A stretch of 7,551 nt of DNA, from positions 1 to 7,551 of the forward strand of contig DCHJ01000036.1 in assembly GCA_002314805.1 (NCBI GenBank), written 5' to 3'. The position numbers and the translations under genes are program-made. Origin of the DNA: Lachnospiraceae bacterium UBA1755 (GTDB taxonomy: Bacteria; Bacillota; Clostridia; Lachnospirales; Lachnospiraceae). The first letter of the stretch is position 1; every line of letters starts with the position of its first letter. The notes under the pieces were generated by a model. The model was given only the letters and a program-made list of their open reading frames with translations, searched no databases and was not told the origin of the DNA. Of this stretch, positions 1-5,734 are shown in pieces.

Positions 1-14
1 ATAATTCAATTAAT

Positions 15-50
15 ACCCGCCGCTCCTTTGTGGGGCGGCGGGTTCTTTCT
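15..50. terminator. Strong GC-rich hairpin, probable intrinsic terminator (possibly bidirectional)
   Basis: ACCCGCCGC (15-23) pairs perfectly with GCGGCGGGT (35-43), extended by three inner pairs including one G·T, around the loop TTTGT. On the plus strand it is followed by TTCTTTCT, the better U-tract, which would suit a convergent plus-strand gene to the left of the window. On the minus strand the tail is TATTAATTG, moderately U-rich and preceded by an A-rich flank. It lies about 125 bp after the rlmD stop and could also end this operon. Confidence 0.75.
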
Positions 51-96
51 CGGGAACTTATCTCACGGCGAGACACATTATTCAACCTATACTGAC

Positions 97-228
97 CTAG
101 GAATACTTGGCTCTATTATACTCCTGAATGATATAGTCACCATAGGTTCCTTTACGATGATAGATTCTCAAATCATCTGAAAGTGTTTTAGTGCCGCCGC
201 TATCGCGTTTTCCTTTTCCTCCGGACAT
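97..228 (-). CDS. Doubtful 43-residue reading frame overlapping the end of rlmD
   Basis: A frame shifted relative to rlmD opens with ATG at 228 and runs through the last 61 bases of rlmD to a TAG at 97. Its C-terminal half, outside rlmD, encodes RIYHRKGTYGDYIIQEYNRA and ends KYS, which looks protein-like in composition. Against it: the start lacks a good ribosome binding site, the non-overlapping part is only about 23 codons, and an open frame that short is expected by chance. I do not recognise the product. It could also be the 3' untranslated region of the operon. Confidence 0.2.
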   Translation of the reverse strand: MSGGKGKRDSGGTKTLSDDLRIYHRKGTYGDYIIQEYNRAKYS

Positions 229-1730
229 CCCGGCTGCCTAGAATCCAGGGACTTCGGTTTATTATAGTTTTCACGCTCGATGATCCCGTGCTTCCGCTTT
301 ACCTGGGCAATATTCAAGTGTGACACATGGAAACCGTATTTCTCCTGCACCCAATCCTGGATCTGCTTGTATGTAGCACCTTGCTGAAATCTGGACATGT
401 CCATGTCTTCGAGGGAAAACTCAACCCTGACATTCTGACTCGATATGTTTCCCTTGGAAAGCAAAACTACCGTCTCCACATGCACGGTCTGCGGGAACAT
501 GTCGACGGGCTGTACCCTCTGCAGCCTGTAGTCCCCGTCGCACAGTATCCTCAGATCCCTTGCAAGAGTTGCGGGGTCGCAGCTCACATACACTATCCGT
601 TCCGGATTCATCCTGAGTATGGTATCAAGGCATACTCTGTCACAGCCCTTGCGCGGCGGATCAACTACGACAACATCGGGGGAACAGCCTGCAAATTCTT
701 CCCGGAGCGTGACCTCCTCGGCTTTCCCGACGAAAAATTCGGCATTGCTGATCCCATTGAGCTTTGCATTCTCTCTTGCATCCTCTATTGCCTGCTCTAT
801 AATTTCAACTCCATATACCCTGCCCGCTTTTTTTGCAAGAGCCAGACTGATGGTCCCGATCCCGCAGTACAGATCCCAGACAGTTTCCTTTCCGGTAAGC
901 CCGGCGAACTCCACTGCCTTGCCGTACAGCTTCTCCACCTGTATAGGATTTACCTGAAAAAATGATCTGGGTGATATCCTGAATTTCAGGTCGCCGATGT
1001 AATCCTCGATATGATCCGGGCTGCCCGCTGCAGGCGTGATCTCTCCGGACAGCACTGCATTGTTATCGTGGTTGGATACTGTGCATACCATGAGTTCTCC
1101 GGTCCTGAAGCCTTTGCGGATCAGCACATGTGTCATATCATCCGTATATACCTTTTTGATCTGTACAAGTATATCTTTATTTTCCCTGCATCCCAGCAGA
1201 CAGTCTTCGCATTCAATGATGTCATGACTGTGGGCTGCATAAAAGCCCGCCGTCACTTTACCGTCTTTATCGCGTCCTATCGGGATGATGGCCTTATTGC
1301 GGTATCTCCATGGGTCCTCCATACCTATGACCGGTTCTACCCTGATACCCTCCTCATCAAGCTTAAACCCACCTATGCGTTCCAGCACGTTTCTGACTTT
1401 ATTGCGCTTAAACTCCAGCTGTGCGGGATAGCTCATCGCCTGGAGTGTACAGCCTCCGCAGGCTCTGGCTTTCCTGCATCCGGGTTCCACCCGGTCTTCA
1501 CTTGACGCGATGACCCGCTGAAGCCTCGCATATCCATAAGTCTTTTTGGTCTTCATGACAGATGCTTCTACCACGTCGCCCGGTATCGTATCCTTAACAA
1601 ACCAGGTGAAGCCATCGGTCCTGCCGATGCCTTCACCCTCATGACTTATATCCGTAATATTGATCTGTAATATCTGATTTTTTTCGTACATATCTCTGTC
1701 CGCCGGAAAACCTGCGTCACGGAAGCTCAC
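168..1730 (-). CDS. rlmD: 23S rRNA (uracil-5-)-methyltransferase, RlmD/RlmCD type, with C-terminal extension
   Basis: This SAM-dependent enzyme makes 5-methyluridine in 23S rRNA. Over 520 residues one sees a TRAM RNA-binding domain (about 18-75, ISHEGEGIGR), iron-sulfur cysteines Cys85, Cys91, Cys94 and probably Cys177 (DCLLG), SFFQVNP at 256-262, the SAM motif WDLYCGIGT at 285-293, VVDPPRKG at 355-362, catalytic Cys384 in YVSCDP, and Glu419 in HVETVVLL. After about residue 428 an extra segment of roughly 90 residues (ATYKQIQDWV, IAQVKRKHGI, ENYNKPKS, ending ALKHFQMI) goes beyond the typical end of the family; I recall similar tails in Clostridia homologues. GTG at 1730 is chosen for its ribosome site and 4-bp overlap with yhaM; ATG at 1691 would remove 13 residues and keep all domains. 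One enzyme may serve both U747 and U1939 as in Bacillus, which is not decidable here. Confidence 0.95.
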   Translation of the reverse strand: MSFRDAGFPADRDMYEKNQILQINITDISHEGEGIGRTDGFTWFVKDTIPGDVVEASVMKTKKTYGYARLQRVIASSEDRVEPGCRKARACGGCTLQAMSYPAQLEFKRNKVRNVLERIGGFKLDEEGIRVEPVIGMEDPWRYRNKAIIPIGRDKDGKVTAGFYAAHSHDIIECEDCLLGCRENKDILVQIKKVYTDDMTHVLIRKGFRTGELMVCTVSNHDNNAVLSGEITPAAGSPDHIEDYIGDLKFRISPRSFFQVNPIQVEKLYGKAVEFAGLTGKETVWDLYCGIGTISLALAKKAGRVYGVEIIEQAIEDARENAKLNGISNAEFFVGKAEEVTLREEFAGCSPDVVVVDPPRKGCDRVCLDTILRMNPERIVYVSCDPATLARDLRILCDGDYRLQRVQPVDMFPQTVHVETVVLLSKGNISSQNVRVEFSLEDMDMSRFQQGATYKQIQDWVQEKYGFHVSHLNIAQVKRKHGIIERENYNKPKSLDSRQPGCPEEKENAIAAALKHFQMI

Positions 1731-2671
1731 ATTGTTGTCTTCCTGACATTGCTGTCCATGAGCTTATTGTATCCAAGCCACTCTGTCCTTTCGCCTGCAC
1801 CTTCCATGATCTCCTTCATGATCTCTATCTTGGCATCGCAGTTATCTGCCAGATTAAGTGCCATCGCCTCAGCTATCGCCGGTTTCTTTGGTGAGCCAAA
1901 CTCAAATTCTCCGTGGTGAGCCAGAATACAGTGCTTCAGTTCGTTGGCAATATTCTTCGGGAAATCCGGAATATTTCTGAGCTTATCATCTATCATCTCC
2001 ACTCCGATCACAATATGCCCGATAAACTGACCCTCATCCGAATAATCATTCTCCGGATAGGGGCTTATCTCTCTGGTCTTTCCGATATCGTGAAGAAGCG
2101 CGCCGGTCACCAGCAGGTCATGATTGAGATAAGGATACTTGCTGCACATATATTCACACAGCCCTGCCACCGCAAGGGTATGCTCCATAAGTCCGCCCAC
2201 AAAGCTGTGATGCACGCTCTTTGCCGCGGATGAAAAGCCGAATGCCTTTGCAAAGGCTTCATCCTTCACAAAAAATTCTTCCAGCACTGCATGGAGATAC
2301 CGGTTCTTTACTCCTGCGATATATCCGCCCAGCTCCTCCTGCATTTCTTTTGTGTCGCGGGCCGAAACAGGCAGATAATCGCTCGGGTAGTATTCCCCCT
2401 CGCCCGCTCGCCTGATGCGCCTGATGTTGAGCTGTATCGACCCGTTGAAAAGTGTTACATCAGCATCTACATAAACATAATCTCCGCTGTCGAAATCTGC
2501 TATACCGGGATTGCCCAGATCCCAGATCTTTCCGTCTGCTGTCATGGTCCTGTCCTGCAGATTGACACTGCAGTACTCTTTTCCGGTCTTTGTCAGGTTG
2601 ATCTGGCGATGCTTGCACAGATATACATCTGATACCCGCATTCCTTCTCTGAGTGTATTCAGATATCTCAT
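1727..2671 (-). CDS. yhaM: 3'-5' exoribonuclease YhaM family (OB fold plus HD domain)
   Basis: At 314 residues it matches the length of Bacillus subtilis YhaM, a metal-dependent cytoplasmic 3'-5' exoribonuclease that trims single-stranded RNA ends. The N-terminal third (about 10-90) reads as an OB nucleic-acid-binding fold (VNLQDRTMTADGKIWDL, GDYVYVDADV). The HD phosphohydrolase domain follows, with HHSF at 154-157, EHT with His164, HDIGK with His194-Asp195, His219 in GHIVIG, AHHG with His252-His253, and Asp276 in LADNCDA. All expected metal ligands are present. The start has AGGAG seven bases upstream and overlaps the HtrA-like stop by 4 bp; its own stop overlaps the methyltransferase GTG by 4 bp. 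It is therefore the middle gene of a tight three-gene operon. A DNA-directed nuclease role, as reported for some relatives, is possible. Confidence 0.92.
   Translation of the reverse strand: MRYLNTLREGMRVSDVYLCKHRQINLTKTGKEYCSVNLQDRTMTADGKIWDLGNPGIADFDSGDYVYVDADVTLFNGSIQLNIRRIRRAGEGEYYPSDYLPVSARDTKEMQEELGGYIAGVKNRYLHAVLEEFFVKDEAFAKAFGFSSAAKSVHHSFVGGLMEHTLAVAGLCEYMCSKYPYLNHDLLVTGALLHDIGKTREISPYPENDYSDEGQFIGHIVIGVEMIDDKLRNIPDFPKNIANELKHCILAHHGEFEFGSPKKPAIAEAMALNLADNCDAKIEIMKEIMEGAGERTEWLGYNKLMDSNVRKTTM
1739..1744 (-). promoter_or_regulatory. Ribosome binding site supporting a GTG start for the rRNA methyltransferase
   Basis: AGGAAG on the minus strand lies eight bases before the GTG at 1730. 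The alternative ATG at 1691 has only a weak site (GGACAGAG) nearby, so the GTG is preferred. Confidence 0.6.
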
Positions 2672-4029
2672 TCTCTTTCTCCTACTGTTATAGTGTAGCT
2701 TATTTCCTTATATTCTTCGATGGCGTCACGTGATACAACTGCTTCCACCTCCGTACCGCTCTCAAGATTTTCAAGTACCTTTGCGTATGCATTGGGGGAG
2801 CGCATATCCACACTGCTCAGCTCGATAAGAGTATCCCCCGCCAGTATTCCGGCTTCATACGCCGGGCTGCCTTTTGCGACTTCAACCACATAGAGTCCCT
2901 CCGGTACCTCATTGTCTGCTGCCGGGAGCTGCACGAGATTAAGCCCTATATATGCATACCTGCCTGCGTTTATCATCCTCTCAAGGATGCTCTTGTACTC
3001 CGAGATGCCGATCACAAGGCCGGAGCTCTCATCGGGGCTGCCCTGCGCACCCGCATATTCATCTTTATCATCTTTATCTTCACAGGCCACCCAGCCTATG
3101 AGCTTTCCGTCGATGTTGAAGACCCATGTACCGCGGCTGCAGCTGCAGCAGTTTCCGCCGTATATATGCGTCTCGGTCCCGTCCACTACATTGACTCCGC
3201 TCTCAATATATGATACCCAGTCATACGCGGTAGAGCGTACCACGCCTCCGGGACACCCCATTGCGATAAGCATATCGCCACGGTCGACCTGATATGAATT
3301 GCCAAGCACGATGGGCGTGATGCCGTCAAGTGTGCTCTGCTCTATGCCTTCCCTTGCAATACTCACCACTGCAAGGCCTGTTGCGGAATCAACGCCTCTG
3401 ACCTGTGCCTCCGTGATCTCATTCTCAGTGATCTCCACTGTAAGATCATCTTCGTAATCTGCAGCGGCTGCCATGGTAAGTATCATGATCTCATCATCTG
3501 TCTCTGCGACTATCACACCCGAGTACTCGCCCTCATGGCTGCGCTCGTTGTCAAACATATCCCTGTCAACGGAATGTGATCTAACCGTGACTATCGACTT
3601 GTCCAGCCCGTCGCAGAGCTTAGCTACATCCTTCCACATGCTGGAAAGGTCACCGGCCGAATAACTGTAGCCCTCTATCACTTCCTGGACTATCTCCTCT
3701 ACCGCCTCGGTGCTCTCCTCCTCGATCACGTCATTGATGATCTCGCCGTCTTCAGGGGCTGTCTCGGTTTCTGTCTCTTCTCTGGACTGCACAACTGTAG
3801 CCAGTGTCTCCGGTTCATCACGGGGGATAGTCACACGCTCCGGGGCGGCTTTCTCCTCTCGCGCGCCCAGAAGCTTCTGTGTATATGGAGTGGACAGTAC
3901 GAATACGCAGGCAGCCGCAATTCCGAATATCACAGCACCTGTCAGTATCTTGATAAAGCTGCGGAAACCCTTTCCCGCGCCGGTCCGCCTGACGATCTTC
4001 TCTTTTATAAAATCTTTCTTCTCGCTCAT
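2668..4029 (-). CDS. Membrane-anchored HtrA-like (S1C) protein with PDZ domain and degenerate catalytic triad
   Basis: The 453-residue protein has a basic N-terminus, one membrane segment (about 26-46), an acidic Glu-rich linker (about 72-119), a trypsin-like domain (about 140-345) and a C-terminal PDZ domain (about 355-450, with YIGL and GSPAYEAGILAGD). This is the DegP/HtrA layout with the domains outside the membrane. Catalytic positions are lost: ILTNNHVV-like His is Ala188 in ILTMAAAA, the Asp of TDLAV is Gly218 in ATGLAVV, and the GNSGGPL site is replaced by CCSCSRGTW, where the Ser position aligns to Arg299 (Ser298 only if one residue is shifted). The framework (GVIV, FNIDGKLIG) is kept, so this is not a frameshift; other frames here give no GNSGG. 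A scaffold or sensor role is inferred. The upstream ribosome binding site is weak. The TGA overlaps the next ATG by 4 bp. Confidence 0.85.
   Translation of the reverse strand: MSEKKDFIKEKIVRRTGAGKGFRSFIKILTGAVIFGIAAACVFVLSTPYTQKLLGAREEKAAPERVTIPRDEPETLATVVQSREETETETAPEDGEIINDVIEEESTEAVEEIVQEVIEGYSYSAGDLSSMWKDVAKLCDGLDKSIVTVRSHSVDRDMFDNERSHEGEYSGVIVAETDDEIMILTMAAAADYEDDLTVEITENEITEAQVRGVDSATGLAVVSIAREGIEQSTLDGITPIVLGNSYQVDRGDMLIAMGCPGGVVRSTAYDWVSYIESGVNVVDGTETHIYGGNCCSCSRGTWVFNIDGKLIGWVACEDKDDKDEYAGAQGSPDESSGLVIGISEYKSILERMINAGRYAYIGLNLVQLPAADNEVPEGLYVVEVAKGSPAYEAGILAGDTLIELSSVDMRSPNAYAKVLENLESGTEVEAVVSRDAIEEYKEISYTITVGERE
2679..2683 (-). promoter_or_regulatory. Ribosome binding site of the YhaM-type gene
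   Basis: AGGAG on the minus strand sits seven bases before the ATG at 2671, inside the end of the HtrA-like gene. It supports both the start and translational coupling. Confidence 0.75.
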
Positions 4030-4061
4030 AATAAAATCTGCTCTGTGTGACGATTACGGCA

Positions 4062-4067
4062 ATTATA
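4062..4067 (-). promoter_or_regulatory. Candidate -10 element for the HtrA-like/yhaM/rlmD operon
   Basis: A perfect TATAAT reads on the minus strand 32 bp before the HtrA-like ATG, within the palindromic GGCATATAATTGCC. A start site about 7 bp downstream would leave a leader of about 26 bases. The -35 region at 17 bp spacing (GTATCA) matches the consensus poorly, so the call is tentative. Confidence 0.35.
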
Positions 4068-4145
4068 TGCCTCTGCCGGGACTGTGATACCGCGGCGCCT
4101 CCGGGATCGTGCTGTGCGGTGATGATATGGTGCAATGTCCCAGGT

Positions 4146-4158
4146 CCGGTAATACCGG
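4146..4158. repeat. 13-bp interrupted palindrome in the nagA/HtrA-like gene spacer
   Basis: CCGGTA-A-TACCGG is perfectly symmetric. It is followed four bases later by GTGATA. A similar layout (palindrome CCGCGCGG at 4187-4194, then GTGATA at 4198) lies 35 bp away. This could be an operator, but no known regulator consensus was recognised. Confidence 0.35.
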
Positions 4159-4291
4159 CATAGTGATATCCGACGACGATACTGAACCGCGCGGATAGTG
4201 ATACATGTATGATCCTGTCCCTGCCGACGGTCAGTACCCCGTCCGTGCCCGTTTGCTGCCTGTACACGGTCTGCGTTTTGTATAGCCGGTA

Positions 4292-5434
4292 TCAGTGTTT
4301 CCTTCCGCCGATATATACCTCTCTGATATTCAGACTGCTGTCGCATACGATGAAGTCTGCCCGCTTTCCTGCTTCTATCGAACCTACCTCTTTATCTGCA
4401 CGTATGGACCTTGCCGGGTTTATGGTTGCTGCGGCAATTGCTGTCTCTGCCGGAATACCGAAGCTGATCGCATTCTTCATGCAGTCAAAAAGATTTGTCG
4501 AGGAACCTGCGAGATTGCCGGCCGCAAGCCTTGCGACTCCTCCCTTTAAGAATACCGGCTGTCCTCCCAGCTCATATTCGCCGTCCGGCATGCCTGCGCA
4601 GCGCAGCGAGTCCGAGATAAGACAGATCCGGTCCTTAAAAAGCTCAAAGCCCATGCGCACTGCACCGGGATGTATATGATGTCCGTCGCAGATCAGTTCT
4701 GCGTACACATTGCTCTTTTCCGAAGCTGCCCCGATGACTCCCGGTTCTCTGTGGTGGACAGGCGGCATCGCGTTAAACAAGTGTGTCAGGTGATCTGCAC
4801 CCGCTTCAAAAAACGCTTTCCCCTGATCGTAATCAGCATCTGTATGCGCTGCCGATACCGCGCACAGCACACTTGCCTTCTGCGCAAAATCCCCGGCGCC
4901 CTCAAGCTCCGGTGCGACATCAACAAGACTTATCATGCCTCCGCAGCCCTCGTACAGCTTCCTGAAGCTCTCAAAATCCGGTGCCTTAAGATATGCTTCA
5001 TTCTGCGCTCCCTTTTTCTTTACGGAAAAATACGGACCCTCCATATTGATGCCAAGCACCCGGGATGTCACACCCGATGAGGCGGCACCGGATTCCTCTG
5101 CAGCCTTATGTGACATGGCAAAATCACGTACCACTCCGAAGGCCTTTTCAAGCACTTCATATGGCAGTGTCATGGTCGTGGGGCAAAAACCGGTAATACC
5201 GTGAGAAGCATAATAGTCTGCCACGGACTCCATTGCCTCCGGCCTGCCGTCAGAAAAATCATATCCCATTGATCCATGGGTGTGAATATCAATAAGTCCC
5301 GGAATGATGTAGTCCCTGCCCATCACTTCTGCCTGATATCTGATCTTCAGCGCCGAAAACCTGCCTGCCTCTGTCTCCAGGTCTCCATAACAGAAGCTGC
5401 CGTCAATAAATATGTTGCAGTCTGAAAACTTCAT
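4292..5434 (-). CDS. nagA: N-acetylglucosamine-6-phosphate deacetylase
   Basis: The 380-residue protein hydrolyses GlcNAc-6-P to GlcN-6-P and acetate in the cytoplasm, feeding amino sugars to glycolysis or cell-wall precursors. It is an amidohydrolase-fold TIM barrel with visible metal and catalytic residues: HTH at 51-53 in PGLIDIHTHG, Glu132 in NMEGPYF, His197 in SAAHTDA, His218 in THLFNAM, the DGHHIHP motif at 250-256, and the catalytic Asp275 in ISDSL. The HxH pair marks the Bacillus-like type rather than the E. coli type, where it is replaced. The C-terminal ATINPARS and GSIEAGKRADFIV are typical. The length is normal. The start is supported by GGAGAGG five bases upstream. No nagB is adjacent; the preceding genes are the mutase and kinase, and a tandem repeat fills the leader region. 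Confidence 0.95.
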   Translation of the reverse strand: MKFSDCNIFIDGSFCYGDLETEAGRFSALKIRYQAEVMGRDYIIPGLIDIHTHGSMGYDFSDGRPEAMESVADYYASHGITGFCPTTMTLPYEVLEKAFGVVRDFAMSHKAAEESGAASSGVTSRVLGINMEGPYFSVKKKGAQNEAYLKAPDFESFRKLYEGCGGMISLVDVAPELEGAGDFAQKASVLCAVSAAHTDADYDQGKAFFEAGADHLTHLFNAMPPVHHREPGVIGAASEKSNVYAELICDGHHIHPGAVRMGFELFKDRICLISDSLRCAGMPDGEYELGGQPVFLKGGVARLAAGNLAGSSTNLFDCMKNAISFGIPAETAIAAATINPARSIRADKEVGSIEAGKRADFIVCDSSLNIREVYIGGRKH

Positions 5435-5439
5435 CTCAT

Positions 5440-5446
5440 CCTCTCC
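5440..5446 (-). promoter_or_regulatory. Ribosome binding site that fixes the nagA start
   Basis: GGAGAGG on the minus strand lies five bases before the ATG at 5434. It supports that start over an extension of the frame to 5566, which would translate most of repeat copy A. Confidence 0.8.
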
Positions 5447-5453
5447 AATATTA

Positions 5454-5556
5454 TTTGATCCAGGGAAACTCTGATTTAATAAACAATTCCTTTCTGCTGC
5501 CTTCACAGATGTATAAGCATCCTTGTTTCGCCGGAAAGCATAGCAGCAAATTACCC
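5454..5556 (-). repeat. nagA-proximal copy (A) of the ~103-bp tandem direct repeat
   Basis: This is the second copy of the unit described at 5557-5658. It ends 19 bp before the nagA ATG and so lies in its promoter or 5' leader. Segments conserved between copies include (minus strand) TTATACAT or TTTATACAT, a GGAATTG block, and TATTAAATCAGAGTTTC, followed by GGATCAAA. The AT-rich blocks could be -10-like elements, but no convincing -35 partner at 16-18 bp was found, and paired stems are not conserved between the copies. Together the two copies fill most of the 300-bp gap between the mutase gene and nagA. Confidence 0.85.
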
Positions 5557-5658
5557 TTTGATCCAAAGAAACTCTGATTTAATATGCAATTCCATTCTGC
5601 TATCTGCACAAATGTATAAAAGCAACGCTTCGACTGAAAGTGCTGCAATCAATCACCC
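5557..5658 (-). repeat. Upstream copy (B) of a ~103-bp tandem direct repeat before nagA
   Basis: On the plus strand this copy begins TTTGATCCAAAG and ends in ACCC, directly abutting copy A at 5454-5556. The first 63 positions align without gaps at 54 identities; the rest aligns with small gaps (shared TTCG, GAAAG, GC-rich and ACCC stretches). The unit length is not a multiple of three and no ribosome binding site precedes the small open frame running through it, so it is unlikely to be coding. The 13-bp interrupted palindrome CTTTGATCCAAAG at 5556-5568 occurs only at the copy junction. Confidence 0.85.
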
Positions 5659-5670
5659 GATAATCATCGG
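5657..5670. repeat. Short hairpin CCGAT/ATCGG
   Basis: A 5-bp stem with the 4-base loop AATC lies between the 7-bp inverted repeat and the tandem repeat. On the minus strand it is followed by GTGATTGATTG, only mildly U-rich. Its left two bases (5657-5658) overlap the end of the tandem-repeat unit. Function unknown; it may extend the weak termination region after the mutase gene. Confidence 0.3.
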
Positions 5671-5677
5671 CTCCCTC

Positions 5678-5716
5678 ACCGGCACTGCAGATCACTGAAT
5701 CCGCCTGTCTGCCGGT
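5678..5716 (-). repeat. Inverted repeat after the phosphohexomutase gene, possible weak terminator or 3' structure
   Basis: ACCGGCA (5678-5684) and TGCCGGT (5710-5716) are perfect 7-bp arms around a 25-base loop, starting 19 bp past the mutase stop. An alternative inner pairing, GCAGA with TCTGC, is also available. There is no run of U after it on the minus strand, so a classical intrinsic terminator is not shown. It could stabilise the 3' end of the kinase-mutase message or allow partial readthrough into nagA. Confidence 0.4.
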
Positions 5717-5734
5717 TATACTTTCCCTGCCGCA

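Noticed and set aside
327..965. Plus-strand 212-codon open frame
   Set aside because: It is entirely antisense to the well-supported rRNA methyltransferase gene and shows no recognisable motif.
3121..3160. Frameshift as the cause of the missing GNSGG motif in the HtrA-like protein
   Set aside because: The other two frames here give Ala-rich or Leu/Gln-rich text without GNSGG, and the frame is continuous with correct framework motifs on both sides.
3818..4346. Minus-strand frames of 149 and 106 codons across the nagA/HtrA-like spacer
   Set aside because: They overlap the ends of two well-supported genes in other frames, are Arg-rich in a way typical of shadow frames, and show no domain or ribosome site.
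4292..5566. Longer nagA start at 5566
   Set aside because: The extra 44 residues derive from repeat copy A and do not resemble NagA; the ATG at 5434 has a good ribosome site.
5451..5648. A 65-codon minus-strand frame in the mutase-nagA gap
   Set aside because: It starts at TTG without a ribosome site and runs through both copies of the 103-bp repeat, whose period shifts frame; it reflects the repeat, not a gene.
5454..5658. Tandem riboswitch before nagA
   Set aside because: Possible stems in one copy (such as CUGCU/AGCAG) are not maintained by compensatory changes in the other, and no known riboswitch core was recognised.
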